This document shows, one piece after another, positions 26,464 to 35,615 of a stretch of 64,000 nt of DNA. Within the stretch, counting starts at the first letter, position 1; every line of letters starts with the position of its first letter. A program made the position numbers and the translations under genes. The notes beneath the pieces were generated by a model. The model ran no database searches, was not told the origin of the DNA, and worked only from the letters and a program-made list of their open reading frames with translations. The stretch is from assembly GCF_030814475.1 (NCBI RefSeq), contig NZ_JAUSVF010000001.1, positions 1,881,001 through 1,945,000 of the forward strand. The letters are read 5' to 3'. The stretch is from Pararhizobium capsulatum DSM 1112 (GTDB lineage Bacteria > Pseudomonadota > Alphaproteobacteria > Rhizobiales > Rhizobiaceae).

Positions 26464-26602
26464 CTCCCTCTTCTCTCCAGCGGGGAGAAGGTGGCGCGCA
26501 GCGCCGGATGAGGGGGACCGGTGGCTCAGAATGTGCGGCAAAGACCCCCTCATCGCCTCGCATGCGCTCGGCACTTCTCCCCGTTTGGGAGAAGAGGGAG
26601 AT
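26464..26602. repeat. RIME-like palindromic repeat
   Basis: Two hairpins (TTCTCTCCAGCGGGGAGAA near 26471 and TTCTCCCCGTTTGGGAGAA near 26575) are nested in a larger dyad: CTCCCTCTTCTC at the left end pairs with GAGAAGAGGGAG at the right, and GATGAGGGGG with CCCCCTCATC. This is the structure of rhizobial intergenic mosaic elements. It lies inside the nadA-nadB interval. A similar copy occupies 42446-42618. Confidence 0.75.
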
Positions 26603-26680
26603 CGCTTCGGTTCTCTTCGCCCCAACGACGACCGTTTCCATTGAAGTCGAGATTCTCTTGGGTAGGCGGAAGGCAATGCC

Positions 26681-28279
26681 ATGCTGACCGACAATTTCCG
26701 CCCGCAATCCTTCAACGGCATTGACGATATCGTCATCGTCGGCGGCGGCCTCGCTGGCCTGTTTTGCGCCCTGAAGCTTGCTCCGCGCCCTGTCACCATC
26801 CTTGCCGCCGCGCCGATCGGTCATGGAGCATCGTCTGCGTGGGCGCAGGGCGGCATCGCGGCTGCGATGAGCCCCGGCGATACGGTCGACAAGCATGTCA
26901 CCGATACGCTGGTTGCTGGTGCGGGCATCGTCGATGAGAAGATGACACGCATGATGGTCGCAGAAGGCCCGGCGCGCATCCATGACCTGCTTGAATACGG
27001 CGTGCCCTTCGATCGCGACCTCGAAGGCAAGCTCGTACTCTCACGGGAAGCCGCCCATTCCGAGCGCCGCATCGTTCGCGTCAAGGGCGACATGGCCGGC
27101 AAGGCAATCATGGAGGCCCTCATCGCTGCCGTACGCAAGACGCCGTCGATCCGGGTGCTCGAAGGTTACGTCGTCGAAGACCTCGTGCGCGAAGGCCGCT
27201 TCATCGCCGGTGTCATCGCAAGGCCGGATGCCGGCCAGTCGAAGAAGCGCGTGTCGTTCCCCGCCCGTGCGGTCGTGCTGTGCTCGGGCGGCGTCGGACA
27301 TCTCTTCTCGGTGACAACCAACCCGACTGAAGCCTGCGGGCAGGGCGTCGGCATGGCGGCGCGCGCCGGCGCCATCATCGCTGATCCCGAATTCGTACAG
27401 TTTCACCCGACCGCCATCAACATCGGCCGCGATCCGGCGCCACTGGCAACCGAAGCTCTGCGCGGTGACGGGGCGCATCTGATCAATTCTGCCGGGCAGC
27501 GTTTCATGCTCGATATCCATCCGGATGGTGAGCTGGCGCCCCGAGACATTGTCTCCCGCGGCGTCTTTGCCGAGGTCCAGGCCGGGCGCGGCGCCTTTCT
27601 GGATTGCACAAAGGCGGTCGGCGCGCATTTTCCCGAAATGTTTCCAACGGTTTATGCCTCCTGCATGTCAGCCGGTATCGATCCCGTAACGCAACCGATC
27701 CCGGTGGTGCCGGCGGTGCACTATCATATGGGCGGCGTCCTGACCGATGCCTCGGGGCGCACCTCGATCGACGGGCTCTGGGCGGCAGGCGAGGTGACCT
27801 CCACCGGCGTCCACGGTGCCAACCGGCTTGCCTCCAATTCGCTTCTCGAAGCCGTGGTCTTTGCCGCGCGCATTGCCGAGAACATCAAGGGCATGTTGCC
27901 GGAGCCGATGATCACCGACTGGGGCGGCAACGCCGGCGAAAACGACGACCCCGTCACCATCGAGGATAGCCCGGCCTTGATGCGGCTGCGGCGTGTGATG
28001 AGCGAGCATGTCGGCGTGATCCGCAGTCGGGAAGGGCTGATGCGGGCTATCCGCGAGATCGCGGCGCTGGAACGGGAAAACAGCCGCCTGCGCTTCACCA
28101 ATATCCTCGCCACGGCAAAGCTGATGACCGCCGCCGCCCTGCAGCGAATGGAAAGCCGGGGCGGGCATTATCGCTCTGACTGGCCCGAGCAGAGGGCCGA
28201 ATGGAAGCATCGCACTTTCCTGACACTTTCCGATGCCGAAAGCGTCATCGCGGAGGTCGCGGAACGGGAGCTGGCCTAA
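26681..28279 (+). CDS. nadB: L-aspartate oxidase NadB
   Basis: The product has 532 residues. NadB oxidises L-aspartate to iminoaspartate, the first step of de novo NAD synthesis, with FAD as cofactor. The dinucleotide-binding motif [14 protein letters not shown] is at about residues 20-33, followed by [11 protein letters not shown]; the active-site segment [16 protein letters not shown] and the helical C-terminal domain ([17 protein letters not shown]) are typical. It lies 295 bases after nadA, with a palindromic repeat between, and is followed by nadC after another repeat. Confidence 0.96.
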   Translation: MLTDNFRPQSFNGIDDIVIVGGGLAGLFCALKLAPRPVTILAAAPIGHGASSAWAQGGIAAAMSPGDTVDKHVTDTLVAGAGIVDEKMTRMMVAEGPARIHDLLEYGVPFDRDLEGKLVLSREAAHSERRIVRVKGDMAGKAIMEALIAAVRKTPSIRVLEGYVVEDLVREGRFIAGVIARPDAGQSKKRVSFPARAVVLCSGGVGHLFSVTTNPTEACGQGVGMAARAGAIIADPEFVQFHPTAINIGRDPAPLATEALRGDGAHLINSAGQRFMLDIHPDGELAPRDIVSRGVFAEVQAGRGAFLDCTKAVGAHFPEMFPTVYASCMSAGIDPVTQPIPVVPAVHYHMGGVLTDASGRTSIDGLWAAGEVTSTGVHGANRLASNSLLEAVVFAARIAENIKGMLPEPMITDWGGNAGENDDPVTIEDSPALMRLRRVMSEHVGVIRSREGLMRAIREIAALERENSRLRFTNILATAKLMTAAALQRMESRGGHYRSDWPEQRAEWKHRTFLTLSDAESVIAEVAERELA

Positions 28280-28291
28280 AGCTTCCTGGAG

Positions 28292-28388
28292 TTTGTCAGG
28301 GAAAAGTGGAAACCGGTTTTCCCGAAAAGACAAACGGAAACAAAAGAATCGAGAGGATGTCTGGCTCATTCTGAACCAGACATCCTCC
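28292..28388. repeat. Rhizobial intergenic repeat, copy A
   Basis: About 97 bases. Shared words with the copy at 44328-44424 include TTGTCAG, AAAAGTGG, GTTTTCCCGAAAAGACAAAC and AACAAAAGAATC. It ends in a perfect 12-bp hairpin, GAGGATGTCTGG (28353-28364) with CCAGACATCCTC (28376-28387). It sits between nadB and nadC. Confidence 0.8.
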
Positions 28389-28418
28389 AGGGCCGCCTTT
28401 TCTGGAACCAACAGAGAT

Positions 28419-29333
28419 ATGACCATGACAGTGACACCGCTTCGCCCCGAACTGCCGGCCCTCATGGTCGAGGAGCAGGTTCGTCTTGCACTTCTGGAGG
28501 ATCTCGGCCGCGCTGGCGATATCACCACCTATGCGACCATCGCCCCCCATTTGACGGCGGCGGCCGAGATGACATCGCGTGAAGCGGGCATCATCGTCGG
28601 CCTGGAACTGGCGAGAACCGCATTCCGCCTCGTTGATCCGACGATCCGTTTCGAGGCGATGGTTGCCGATGGCGACCGGGTTTCGCCGGGAACGGTGCTT
28701 GCCCGTATCAACGGTCCGGCCCGCGGCCTGCTCTCGGCTGAGCGTGTCGGCCTGAATTTCATGATGCATCTCAGTGGCGTTGCAAGCTACACGGCCTCCT
28801 TCGTCGCGGAGATCGCCCATACCCGTGCCCGCGTCTGCTGCACGCGCAAGACCATCCCCGGCCTGCGCGGGCTGGAAAAATATGCCGTGCGGCTCGGTGG
28901 CGGCTCGAACCACCGCTACGGCCTCGACGATGCCGTGCTGATCAAGGACAACCATATCGCCGTTGCAGGCGGCGTGGCGAGCGCAGTGGAAGCGGCGCGT
29001 GCCTATTGCGGCCATCTCGTCAGGATCGAGATCGAGGTGGATGGGCTGGAGCAGATGCGCGAGGTGCTGACCGCGAGCCCCGACGTCATCCTGCTCGACA
29101 ATATGGGACCGAACCTGCTGCGCGAAGCGGTTGACATCAACGCGGCGCACTGGTCGCTCGACACACAAGCCTATGCCGCCGATCCGCGCCGCACCAAGCT
29201 CGAAGCCTCTGGTAACGTCAATATCAGTACGATCCGCGCCATCGCCGAGACCGGCGTCGATTACATATCCACGTCGAAGATCACCATGGCTGCGCCGACG
29301 CTGGATATCGGCCTGGACATCGTCATCTCCTGA
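28419..29333 (+). CDS. nadC: Nicotinate-nucleotide pyrophosphorylase NadC
   Basis: The product has 304 residues from ATG 28419 (an ATG at 28425 is also possible). NadC converts quinolinate and PRPP to nicotinate mononucleotide, CO2 and pyrophosphate, completing the de novo branch started by nadA and nadB. Typical segments are LLEDLGRAGDITT, the RKTIPGLRGLEKYAV motif with its substrate-binding Arg/Lys, GGSNHRYGLDDAVLIKDNH, and EIEVDGLEQ with the catalytic Glu. It lies downstream of nadB with a repeat between, so expression probably depends on the nadA promoter. Confidence 0.96.
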   Translation: MTMTVTPLRPELPALMVEEQVRLALLEDLGRAGDITTYATIAPHLTAAAEMTSREAGIIVGLELARTAFRLVDPTIRFEAMVADGDRVSPGTVLARINGPARGLLSAERVGLNFMMHLSGVASYTASFVAEIAHTRARVCCTRKTIPGLRGLEKYAVRLGGGSNHRYGLDDAVLIKDNHIAVAGGVASAVEAARAYCGHLVRIEIEVDGLEQMREVLTASPDVILLDNMGPNLLREAVDINAAHWSLDTQAYAADPRRTKLEASGNVNISTIRAIAETGVDYISTSKITMAAPTLDIGLDIVIS

Positions 29334-29400
29334 TCTTGCCGGAACCGGGTGTTCCTCCATGCGTTGGGCTCTTGAATGCTCAACTCTGGAGGAAGACCCG

Positions 29401-29913
29401 GTGAACAGAATTCTTGCGACGATACTATTTGCGGCATGTTGCGGTTTTCCGGCCGCGGCACAGCAATCCTCACAGACGGCTGCAGCCAATTTTGTCGGCA
29501 AGGATGGCAAGGAGGCAGGACGTGCGGCCCTGACGGCCGGCAAGGACGGCGTGCTGATCGAAGCCGAAGTTACCGGCCTGCCGCCCGGTACCTGGGTTGC
29601 CTTCCATATCCATGAAACCGGCGAATGCGATGCAGCGCATGGTCACGAATCGGCCGGCGGCCACTTCAATCCCGGCAAGACCGAACACGGCTTTCTCGCC
29701 GCCAATGGTCCTCACGCTGGAGATATGCCCAATCAGTATGTCGGTGCGGACGGCGTGATGCGGGCGCAGGTGTTCAACAGTTTCGTGCAGCTTGACGACG
29801 AGAAGATCGGTATCCGCGGCCGAGCCTTGATAGTCCACGCCAAGTCCGACGACAACCGCAGCCAGCCGTCCGGCGATGCCGGAGAGCGGCTTGCCTGTGC
29901 GCCGATCAAGTAA
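29401..29913 (+). CDS. sodC: Cu/Zn superoxide dismutase
   Basis: The product has 170 residues from GTG 29401, directly after GGAGGAAGACCC; an in-frame extension upstream overlaps nadC. A signal peptide covers about residues 1-20 (cleavage after AAA), so the enzyme is periplasmic. It dismutates superoxide. Copper and zinc ligands are visible in FHIHETGEC, the conserved GGHFNPGKTEHG loop, PHAGDMPN and LIVHAKSDD, and the disulfide cysteines in GEC and RLACAPI. It stands 67 bases after nadC and converges with the mscS-type gene. Confidence 0.93.
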   Translation: MNRILATILFAACCGFPAAAQQSSQTAAANFVGKDGKEAGRAALTAGKDGVLIEAEVTGLPPGTWVAFHIHETGECDAAHGHESAGGHFNPGKTEHGFLAANGPHAGDMPNQYVGADGVMRAQVFNSFVQLDDEKIGIRGRALIVHAKSDDNRSQPSGDAGERLACAPIK

Positions 29914-29949
29914 GCCCGCCGCGGCCAACCGTCCCCTGATCTGCGCTAC

Positions 29950-30768
29950 TCAGACGAGTTCTTCGAGCGGCGCGGCATTGTCCGGCACGACCGTATAGAA
30001 GGTCCGCCTGGTCCGCTCCAGCATGTCGCGCGTCGTTGCCCACCAGTTGCCCGTCGGCACCCAATAGCGCAATGTCAGGGTTGTCGTATCCGTGCCAAGC
30101 TCCGAAATGAACGCCGATGGCGGGGGCGTCTGTTCGACCCGTTGGTCGGCGTTGGCCATTTCGATCAGCTGTGCCTTGGCCGCCTCCATATCGACGCTGT
30201 TGCCCACCACGACCGCCAGATCGTGCCGACGCACCCGCTCGCGGCTGTAGTTCGTGACCGGCACATTCCACAGGATCGAGTTCGGTGCCAGTCGGTAGAG
30301 GCCGTCGGCGGTGCGCAATTCGGTGGCAAACAGGCCGACCTCGGTCACCGTGCCGCTGACTGCGGGCGTCTCGATAGACTCGCCAACGCGAAAGGGCCTC
30401 AGCACCAGCAGCATGATGCCGGCGGCGATATTCTGCAGCGTGCCTTGAAGAGCCAGGCCGATGGCGCCGAGGGCCGCGATGATCGATGCCGTCTGAACAC
30501 CGAACTGTCCGAGCACGGTGATGAAGACGAGGATCAGAACGACATAGCGGATGATGCTCGAGAAGAAACGCGCAAGCGTCTCGTCAATCCCCTTGATGCA
30601 CGAAAGGCCGGAACAGGCCCAGTTGTGCAGGAGGCGCGAGATCGCCCAGCCGAGAAGGAGCAGCAGGACGGCGCCGATGACCGAGAAGGAATATTGCACC
30701 GCCAGTGCGCTTGCCTGACTAAGTGCCGTTCTGGTGGCGATGATTACGTCGGTTGCCTGCTGTTCCAC
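29950..30768 (-). CDS. Small-conductance mechanosensitive channel
   Basis: The product has 272 residues. It has three N-terminal membrane helices (about 25-130); the pore helix carries the Gly/Ala zipper ALGAIGLALQGTLQNIAAGI, followed by the beta domain (PFRVGESIETPAVSGTVTEV) and the C-terminal MscS domain. It opens under membrane tension to release solutes on osmotic downshift. It is the last gene of the minus-strand group, 68 bases after nadQ. Confidence 0.92.
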   Translation of the reverse strand: MEQQATDVIIATRTALSQASALAVQYSFSVIGAVLLLLLGWAISRLLHNWACSGLSCIKGIDETLARFFSSIIRYVVLILVFITVLGQFGVQTASIIAALGAIGLALQGTLQNIAAGIMLLVLRPFRVGESIETPAVSGTVTEVGLFATELRTADGLYRLAPNSILWNVPVTNYSRERVRRHDLAVVVGNSVDMEAAKAQLIEMANADQRVEQTPPPSAFISELGTDTTTLTLRYWVPTGNWWATTRDMLERTRRTFYTVVPDNAAPLEELV

Positions 30769-30836
30769 GCTGTCTTCCGTCCTTGCTGCCGTCCTGAAGG
30801 TCAGGGAGGTGGAGCAGGGATCAACCCCGAAAGTTG

Positions 30837-31847
30837 TCAGCGGCCGCCGAGTTTCAGGCCGGGAGCAGGTCGTTCGCCCAAAATCTGGCGGCGGAAGCGG
30901 AAGAGAGCTGCCGGCCTGCCGCCCGTCGCTGCCGACATAATGCCCGTCGGCTCGACGAGCTCTGCGCCTTCGACCAGCCGACGGAAATTCTGCTTGTGCA
31001 GATGCCGCCCTGAGATCGCCTCGACGGTCGCCTGCAGGTCCGTGAGTGTGAACTCCGGCGGCATCAACTCAAAGATCACCGGCCGGTATTTGATCTTGCC
31101 GCGAAGCCGGGCAATGGCGGTTGCCGCGATGCGGCGATGGTCGTGGCGCATGGCAAGACCCACGGGCGAGGGGCGGCCAGCGGTCGGAAGCTTGCGATCA
31201 TCGGTGTGACCGTCGGCCAGTGCCTCTGCCACGAGGCCCGCCTCGTAAAGAAGTTCATATCGCTCCAGCACCCGCTCCTCGTCCCAGGGGAAATCGCCAA
31301 GCCCGAACGCGAGGCGGATGCGGGTTCGCCTTTGCGGCAGGCCGACGCCGTCATCGGTGCTGCCACGGGCCTCCCATTGCGCAAGCGCCGGGAGAATCAC
31401 CTTGTCAAGCACAGCCGGCCTGCCTTGCCGCCAATCTTCCCAGGGCAGATAGGCATACCAGTCGCGCCAGTGCGCGCCCGCGTCGGCGAGCCGGGCATTG
31501 TTTTCGGCGTCTGTGCGGGTAAGGGCGAGATATCCGACGGAGACCATATGCGTGGCGATTTCGCCGGGAAGCCGCTGCCGGCCGCGATCGCCAAAGGTGT
31601 AGAGCTGCTCGATATAGCCGAGATCAAGCGCCGTCTGCTGTTCGACGCGGGCGCGAAGGCTGGTTTCGAAAGTGCGGTGGAGTGCGGGATCGAAAGGTCC
31701 GAAGGGCAGGGCGTCTCGCGCATCATCTTGGCTGTCACGCGTCGCCTCCTCGATTACGGCGAGAATAAGAGGCGTGCGATTAGCCACTGCAACGATCGCC
31801 GCATTGAGACCGATCTCGATCGTGCCAGGATGGTTGTCAGCTGCCAT
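30837..31847 (-). CDS. nadQ: NadQ-type NAD-responsive repressor
   Basis: The product has 336 residues from ATG 31847 (MAADNHPGTIEIGLNAAIVA). The N-terminal part is a Nudix-like domain (TPLILAVIEEA, GYLALTRTD) that has lost the catalytic Nudix box, and the C-terminal part is a winged helix (KYRPVIFELMPPEFTLTDLQ, RHLHKQNFRRLVEGAELVEP). This matches the NadQ/NrtR class of regulators (COG4111) that repress NAD synthesis genes in alphaproteobacteria. Its start overlaps the phosphatase gene by 11 bases. The palindrome ahead of nadA is its likely target. Confidence 0.82.
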   Translation of the reverse strand: MAADNHPGTIEIGLNAAIVAVANRTPLILAVIEEATRDSQDDARDALPFGPFDPALHRTFETSLRARVEQQTALDLGYIEQLYTFGDRGRQRLPGEIATHMVSVGYLALTRTDAENNARLADAGAHWRDWYAYLPWEDWRQGRPAVLDKVILPALAQWEARGSTDDGVGLPQRRTRIRLAFGLGDFPWDEERVLERYELLYEAGLVAEALADGHTDDRKLPTAGRPSPVGLAMRHDHRRIAATAIARLRGKIKYRPVIFELMPPEFTLTDLQATVEAISGRHLHKQNFRRLVEGAELVEPTGIMSAATGGRPAALFRFRRQILGERPAPGLKLGGR

Positions 31848-32418
31848 CCGTGCGATCCTCAGGCGAAGAGGGAGCAAGCCGCTCTTCATGTGGCAACCCA
31901 TCCGCCAAGGGAGAAAAGACGAAGGGCACATTGCCGTCCGTATCCTTGCCGCGACCGATGGCCTTGACCGCAGCGGCAAGCCGGCCTTTTCGCGAAAGCA
32001 GGCGGTCGCCGATTTCCACGATCCTTGCATTCGGTGTCGCATAGGGGGAGGCTACCCGTAGGCGTAATGCTAGCTCCGCGTCGTCCTGATCGGGCTCGGC
32101 CGCAAGCGCCGCAACCAGCGCAGCGGCAGGCGAGCGTGAAACACCCATCCAGCAGTGAACGAGCAAGGGGGCGCTCCGATCCCAGCCGCGGGCGAAATCG
32201 ATGATCTCGGCCACATGCTCTTCGCCAGGGGCTACCAGTCCGCCCGTGCCGGCAAAGGTGATGTCGTTCATGCCCAAAAGCAGATGGCGCTCGGCGTGGA
32301 TGACAGCGGGGCGGTGAAAGCTCTGCTCCTTGGCCACAAGGCTCAACATCTCTCGACAGCCGTGACGAACGGCCATCTCGGCGATTCTCTCCAAAGGTGA
32401 AACGACGATGACCGGCAT
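31837..32418 (-). CDS. Tyrosine/dual-specificity protein phosphatase
   Basis: The product has 193 residues from ATG 32418 (MPVIVVSPLERI), one base after the upstream stop codon. The catalytic P-loop is VHCWMGVSRS with Cys89 and Arg95 (HCx5R), and the general acid would lie in the loop around residues 50-60 (LGMNDIT). It belongs to the small bacterial tyrosine/dual-specificity phosphatases. The target is unknown. It is coupled both upstream (HD hydrolase) and downstream (nadQ, 11-nt overlap). Confidence 0.85.
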   Translation of the reverse strand: MPVIVVSPLERIAEMAVRHGCREMLSLVAKEQSFHRPAVIHAERHLLLGMNDITFAGTGGLVAPGEEHVAEIIDFARGWDRSAPLLVHCWMGVSRSPAAALVAALAAEPDQDDAELALRLRVASPYATPNARIVEIGDRLLSRKGRLAAAVKAIGRGKDTDGNVPFVFSPLADGLPHEERLAPSSPEDRTDGS

Positions 32419-32419
32419 C

Positions 32420-33025
32420 TCAGGAAACAACGCCAATGGTCGCCCGCTCGGCTTCGATCTCGGCAAAACGCGCTGCAAACAGCCGCTGGGCCTCCATCGC
32501 CGGCACCGGAACGATCGGGATCATCTCGCGGGTGATGCCGCGCGGCTGCCCGAAGAATTTTCGAGCTTCGGGGAGTGAAAAACCGGCAAGCAACGTGGCC
32601 TCGAAATAGGCAGCGATCTGGTCGGCTTTCTTGATCCTGTCCTTAAGCTCAGGCGCTGTGATGGCTGGCAGTCCGAAGCGCAAGTGAATGGCGCTTTCCA
32701 GTCGTGCCTCCACCGTCTTGTAACCGCCGCCGACCACGGCCTTGAAGGGCGAGATCATGTCTCCGATCACATATTCGGCCGCGTCGTGCAGCAGCGCCAT
32801 CTGGCAGTCTTCCGGGCTGCAATTGTTCTGCCGGCGAAAGATTTCTTCCACCACGAGGCTGTGCTGGGCGACGGAGAAAGCATGCTCGCCATCGGTCTGG
32901 CCGTTCCAGCGCGCGACTCGGGCAAGCCCATGGGCAATATCCACCAGTTCGACATCAAGCGGCGAGGGGTCGAGCAGATCAAGCCGTCGTCCCGAAAGCA
33001 TGCGTTGCCATGCCCGCGCAGACAT
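32420..33025 (-). CDS. HD hydrolase, YfbR-like
   Basis: The product has 201 residues from ATG 33025, whose start overlaps the ygfZ stop by one base (TGATG). HD signatures: GEHAFSVAQHS (first His), LLHDAAEYVIGD (HD pair) and KKADQIAAYFEA (distal Asp). YfbR is a deoxyribonucleoside 5'-monophosphatase; the similarity suggests a 5'-nucleotidase role here too. It is the second gene of the coupled group ygfZ-HD-phosphatase-nadQ. Confidence 0.85.
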   Translation of the reverse strand: MSARAWQRMLSGRRLDLLDPSPLDVELVDIAHGLARVARWNGQTDGEHAFSVAQHSLVVEEIFRRQNNCSPEDCQMALLHDAAEYVIGDMISPFKAVVGGGYKTVEARLESAIHLRFGLPAITAPELKDRIKKADQIAAYFEATLLAGFSLPEARKFFGQPRGITREMIPIVPVPAMEAQRLFAARFAEIEAERATIGVVS

Positions 33026-33870
33026 CAGGCGCTCGCCTCGTCCGAAGCGCTCGGGAAGGCAAGGCCTGTCCATTCCGGCAATGTCAGCGAAACGGCGACA
33101 GGACCGCACAGGATCGGCCGGCCTTCGGCAATCGCTTCGCCCGCCTTGTCGATGCGCACGATCGCAAGGCCGTTTTTGCCGGAAACGCTGCCGAGTGTGC
33201 CAATCGGCCGGTCATTGACGGTGATCGGCGTGCCGGTTTCCGGCAGTGCTTCGTCTCCCGCCACGATCACCACGCGCCGCCGTGCCGTTCCCCGATGCTG
33301 CATGCGCGAGACCACTTCCTGGCCGACATAGCATCCCTTCTTGAAGGAAAGCCCGCCGTTGAGATCGAGCAGCACGTCATGGGGAAAGGCATCCTGCAGC
33401 GGATAGTCCGCGCCGGAAATGGCGATGCCGGAGGCAATGCGCAGGTCGTTGTAGGCGTCCGTTTGCCCGGTCGCTTCGGGCGCTTCGCTGTAATGGCGAT
33501 AAAGTTGTGTTCCCGCCTTGGCGAATCGCCCATCGCGGTATCCGCCGCCAGCTTGCGCCTCGTGGGAGAGCCAGACCGGGGCGGGCGATTGCAGCGAAAG
33601 CGTCACGGCCGCGCGCAGCTTGTACATGGTCAGTCGCTTCAGCAGTGCTTCCGCCTGCTCGACGCCGGTTTCCAGTCGCAGGCCGTCGCCGTGGCGCGTT
33701 ACAACGAAGTCGAAAAAGATCTTTCCCTGCGGTGTCAGCAGCGCGCCCGGCCGGGCTTCATCATCGGCCAGTTGCTGTAGATCGGTGGTGATCAGGCTCT
33801 GCAGCAGATCCTCGGCATCCTTGCCCGAGATGGAGATGACGGCGCGATCGGAAAGGGCGAGAGGCTGCAT
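33025..33870 (-). CDS. ygfZ: YgfZ/GcvT folate-binding protein
   Basis: The product has 281 residues. It has the GcvT-like fold with the diagnostic motif KGCYVGQEVVSRMQHRG (Cys redox-active), about residues 184-200. YgfZ uses tetrahydrofolate and aids assembly or repair of certain iron-sulfur enzymes. It is the first gene of a packed minus-strand operon; NadA, made nearby, is itself a [4Fe-4S] enzyme, but no direct link is shown. Confidence 0.9.
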   Translation of the reverse strand: MQPLALSDRAVISISGKDAEDLLQSLITTDLQQLADDEARPGALLTPQGKIFFDFVVTRHGDGLRLETGVEQAEALLKRLTMYKLRAAVTLSLQSPAPVWLSHEAQAGGGYRDGRFAKAGTQLYRHYSEAPEATGQTDAYNDLRIASGIAISGADYPLQDAFPHDVLLDLNGGLSFKKGCYVGQEVVSRMQHRGTARRRVVIVAGDEALPETGTPITVNDRPIGTLGSVSGKNGLAIVRIDKAGEAIAEGRPILCGPVAVSLTLPEWTGLAFPSASDEASA

Positions 33871-33958
33871 GGACTGTTTATCCTTCTGACGGGATCAAAC
33901 AGGTAAGACGCCGCGCGTCCCGCGGCAAGTGTCTTGTCTTGCCGTAATGACGACAGCC

Positions 33959-34723
33959 TCAATCGCCGCCGGTAAAAAACTTCCACTGGCCATCGGGCGT
34001 GATGCCGATTCGGTAGAAATTATAGCCACCAAACTCTTCCATACCGGCATAGTCGCCGGCTGTGACCAGCCGGAACAGATCCACCTTTTCCGGCGGGGTG
34101 AGTGAATCAAGAGGCTTTTCGGCGAAATAGGGCCAGACATACATCTCGTCCGGCGTTCCCTTGTCGATATTGACGAAACCTGTCGAAAGCAGGTCGAGAA
34201 GGATGGCGAGGATTTCCACGCCTTCGCCGTCTCCCGAAAGCCCTTTCAGGGTCGCGATGGGATCGTCCTGCCCGTCGCCGACCTGGGTCTGGGTCGGCCC
34301 CTTGCCGAGCAGGGGGCGAAGGCGTTCGATATCGCCGGAAGCGGCGGCCTCGACAATCAGTTCGCGCATCCGGGCTACCGGCGCGGGGATCTTGGAAACG
34401 TCCGACAGCACCTCTACAGGCGCGGCCGGAGGTTCATCATCGAGCGCATCGTCCTTGGTGTCGGTGGTGGGTTTTTGGACCAGCGGATCGGGCATCGGGA
34501 TCTGCAGCGGTGCGACGCCCTGTTCAGGGTCTGCCGCGGGAGGCTCATCCTGCGTTTCGCCGGGGACCGGCTCCACATCCTGCGCGTCACCGGGAACGCG
34601 CTTCAGTTCGCTGAGGGCAAAGGCAGGGCTGCTCGGGAAGAAAGGCACCAGAGCGACGGTCGCCAGCAAAAGGGCGCTAAGACCTGCCGCTAGGGGCCGG
34701 TTTGCCGTGGTCTGGCGTTTCAT
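33959..34723 (-). CDS. Hypothetical secreted proline-rich protein
   Basis: The product has 254 residues. Signal peptide about 1-36 (cleavage after AFA), followed by an acidic proline-rich linker (about 38-108; many PxP and DEPPA units). The folded C-terminal part (about 110-254) contains EAAASGDIERLRPLLGKGP, resembling an ankyrin-like helix pair, and ends KFFTGGD. Such proteins occur in rhizobia with no known role. It is 12 bases after the next minus-strand gene, so they may be co-transcribed. Confidence 0.7.
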   Translation of the reverse strand: MKRQTTANRPLAAGLSALLLATVALVPFFPSSPAFALSELKRVPGDAQDVEPVPGETQDEPPAADPEQGVAPLQIPMPDPLVQKPTTDTKDDALDDEPPAAPVEVLSDVSKIPAPVARMRELIVEAAASGDIERLRPLLGKGPTQTQVGDGQDDPIATLKGLSGDGEGVEILAILLDLLSTGFVNIDKGTPDEMYVWPYFAEKPLDSLTPPEKVDLFRLVTAGDYAGMEEFGGYNFYRIGITPDGQWKFFTGGD

Positions 34724-34735
34724 GTCTGCCTCGAC

Positions 34736-35005
34736 TTACTGCAGGATCCGTTCCGGAGAAAACTCGCCGGCAAGCATGCGCTCGCGCAGGGAGGTGAGCA
34801 TTGCTTCTGCACCATCTTCTCCATGGAGGCGAATGGTTTCGCGCATCGCAAGTGCAATCGCCGCATCGGCGATGATTTCGGGCTCGATGCCATCGGCCAT
34901 ACCGTCAGCCCAAGCTTCGTTCTGGTGTTCGAGCGCTGCCTGCATCTTCTCGTGAACGATCATGTCGTCGATGTCGTTAAGACTTGGTTCCATCATACGT
35001 TCCAT
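34736..35005 (-). CDS. Hypothetical acidic helical protein
   Basis: The product has about 89 residues from ATG 35005. A GTG start at 35101 would give 121, but codon use upstream is poor (AGA, GTA, AGT). ATG codons at 34996 and 34993 are alternatives. The sequence is acidic and helical (MIVHEKMQAALEHQNEAW, ALAMRETIRLHGEDGAEAML), with no signal peptide or motif. I do not recognise the family. It precedes the proline-rich secreted protein by 12 bases. Confidence 0.6.
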   Translation of the reverse strand: MERMMEPSLNDIDDMIVHEKMQAALEHQNEAWADGMADGIEPEIIADAAIALAMRETIRLHGEDGAEAMLTSLRERMLAGEFSPERILQ

Positions 35006-35131
35006 GCAGATCTTACGCTCTTTACCGGTTCCGACACTCATCTCGAAACCACTTCTTACCACTCTCTTAACGACCTTAGCAGCCTTTTCCCAAAACGACA
35101 CGGGGTCATCGATAAAGAGGTTAATTAATCC

Positions 35132-35560
35132 TTAATTTCCAAAGCGGGCGACTATTTCTGACGCAAGTGTTGCACCTTCGGCACGGTAGCGGGTGTCTGC
35201 GAGCACTGCCGCGGGCGTGCAGGCGGTGTAGACAGAGGCGAATGTCCTGTACCCACGGTTGAAAGCAGCCGTCATGCGCGCGCGCCGCGCCGCTTCGCCG
35301 CTGGCCTCCTTGTCCAGGAGGTCCTGCATGGTCTGGCGCCAGTCGTCGGGAGCGGTCGCTTTGCACAACACCCGCAGATAGTGGACGGATCCGAGGATTT
35401 CCGAGAGCCTGAGCAGCCTGCCGTCATAGGGCGCGGGTTTTTCCACAGCCTCTGTCGGTTGCGCGGGCGCCGCGGCCTCCTGCGCATGCGCAGACATAGG
35501 GTGAAAAACGAGGCTGGCTACCAGCAGTTGACGTATGGCGACGGCGAAAGATGAGTTCAT
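35132..35560 (-). CDS. DUF2385 (TIGR02301) exported protein
   Basis: The product has 142 residues with signal peptide about 1-26 (cleavage after AHA). The mature domain starts at about residue 45 (YDGRLLRLSEILGSVHYLRV), then WRQTMQDLLDKE and FNRGYRTFASVYTACTP, the pattern of the TIGR02301/DUF2385 family, restricted to Rhizobiales and relatives. Two cysteines (VLCKA, TACTP) could form a disulfide. The function is unknown. It lies 55 bases downstream of the Nudix gene on the same strand. Confidence 0.82.
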   Translation of the reverse strand: MNSSFAVAIRQLLVASLVFHPMSAHAQEAAAPAQPTEAVEKPAPYDGRLLRLSEILGSVHYLRVLCKATAPDDWRQTMQDLLDKEASGEAARRARMTAAFNRGYRTFASVYTACTPAAVLADTRYRAEGATLASEIVARFGN

Positions 35561-35615
35561 GGCCTGTGGAAACTCCGAATCGCCTCGTCCGGCAAGTCAT
35601 AGATAGCAAAACCCC

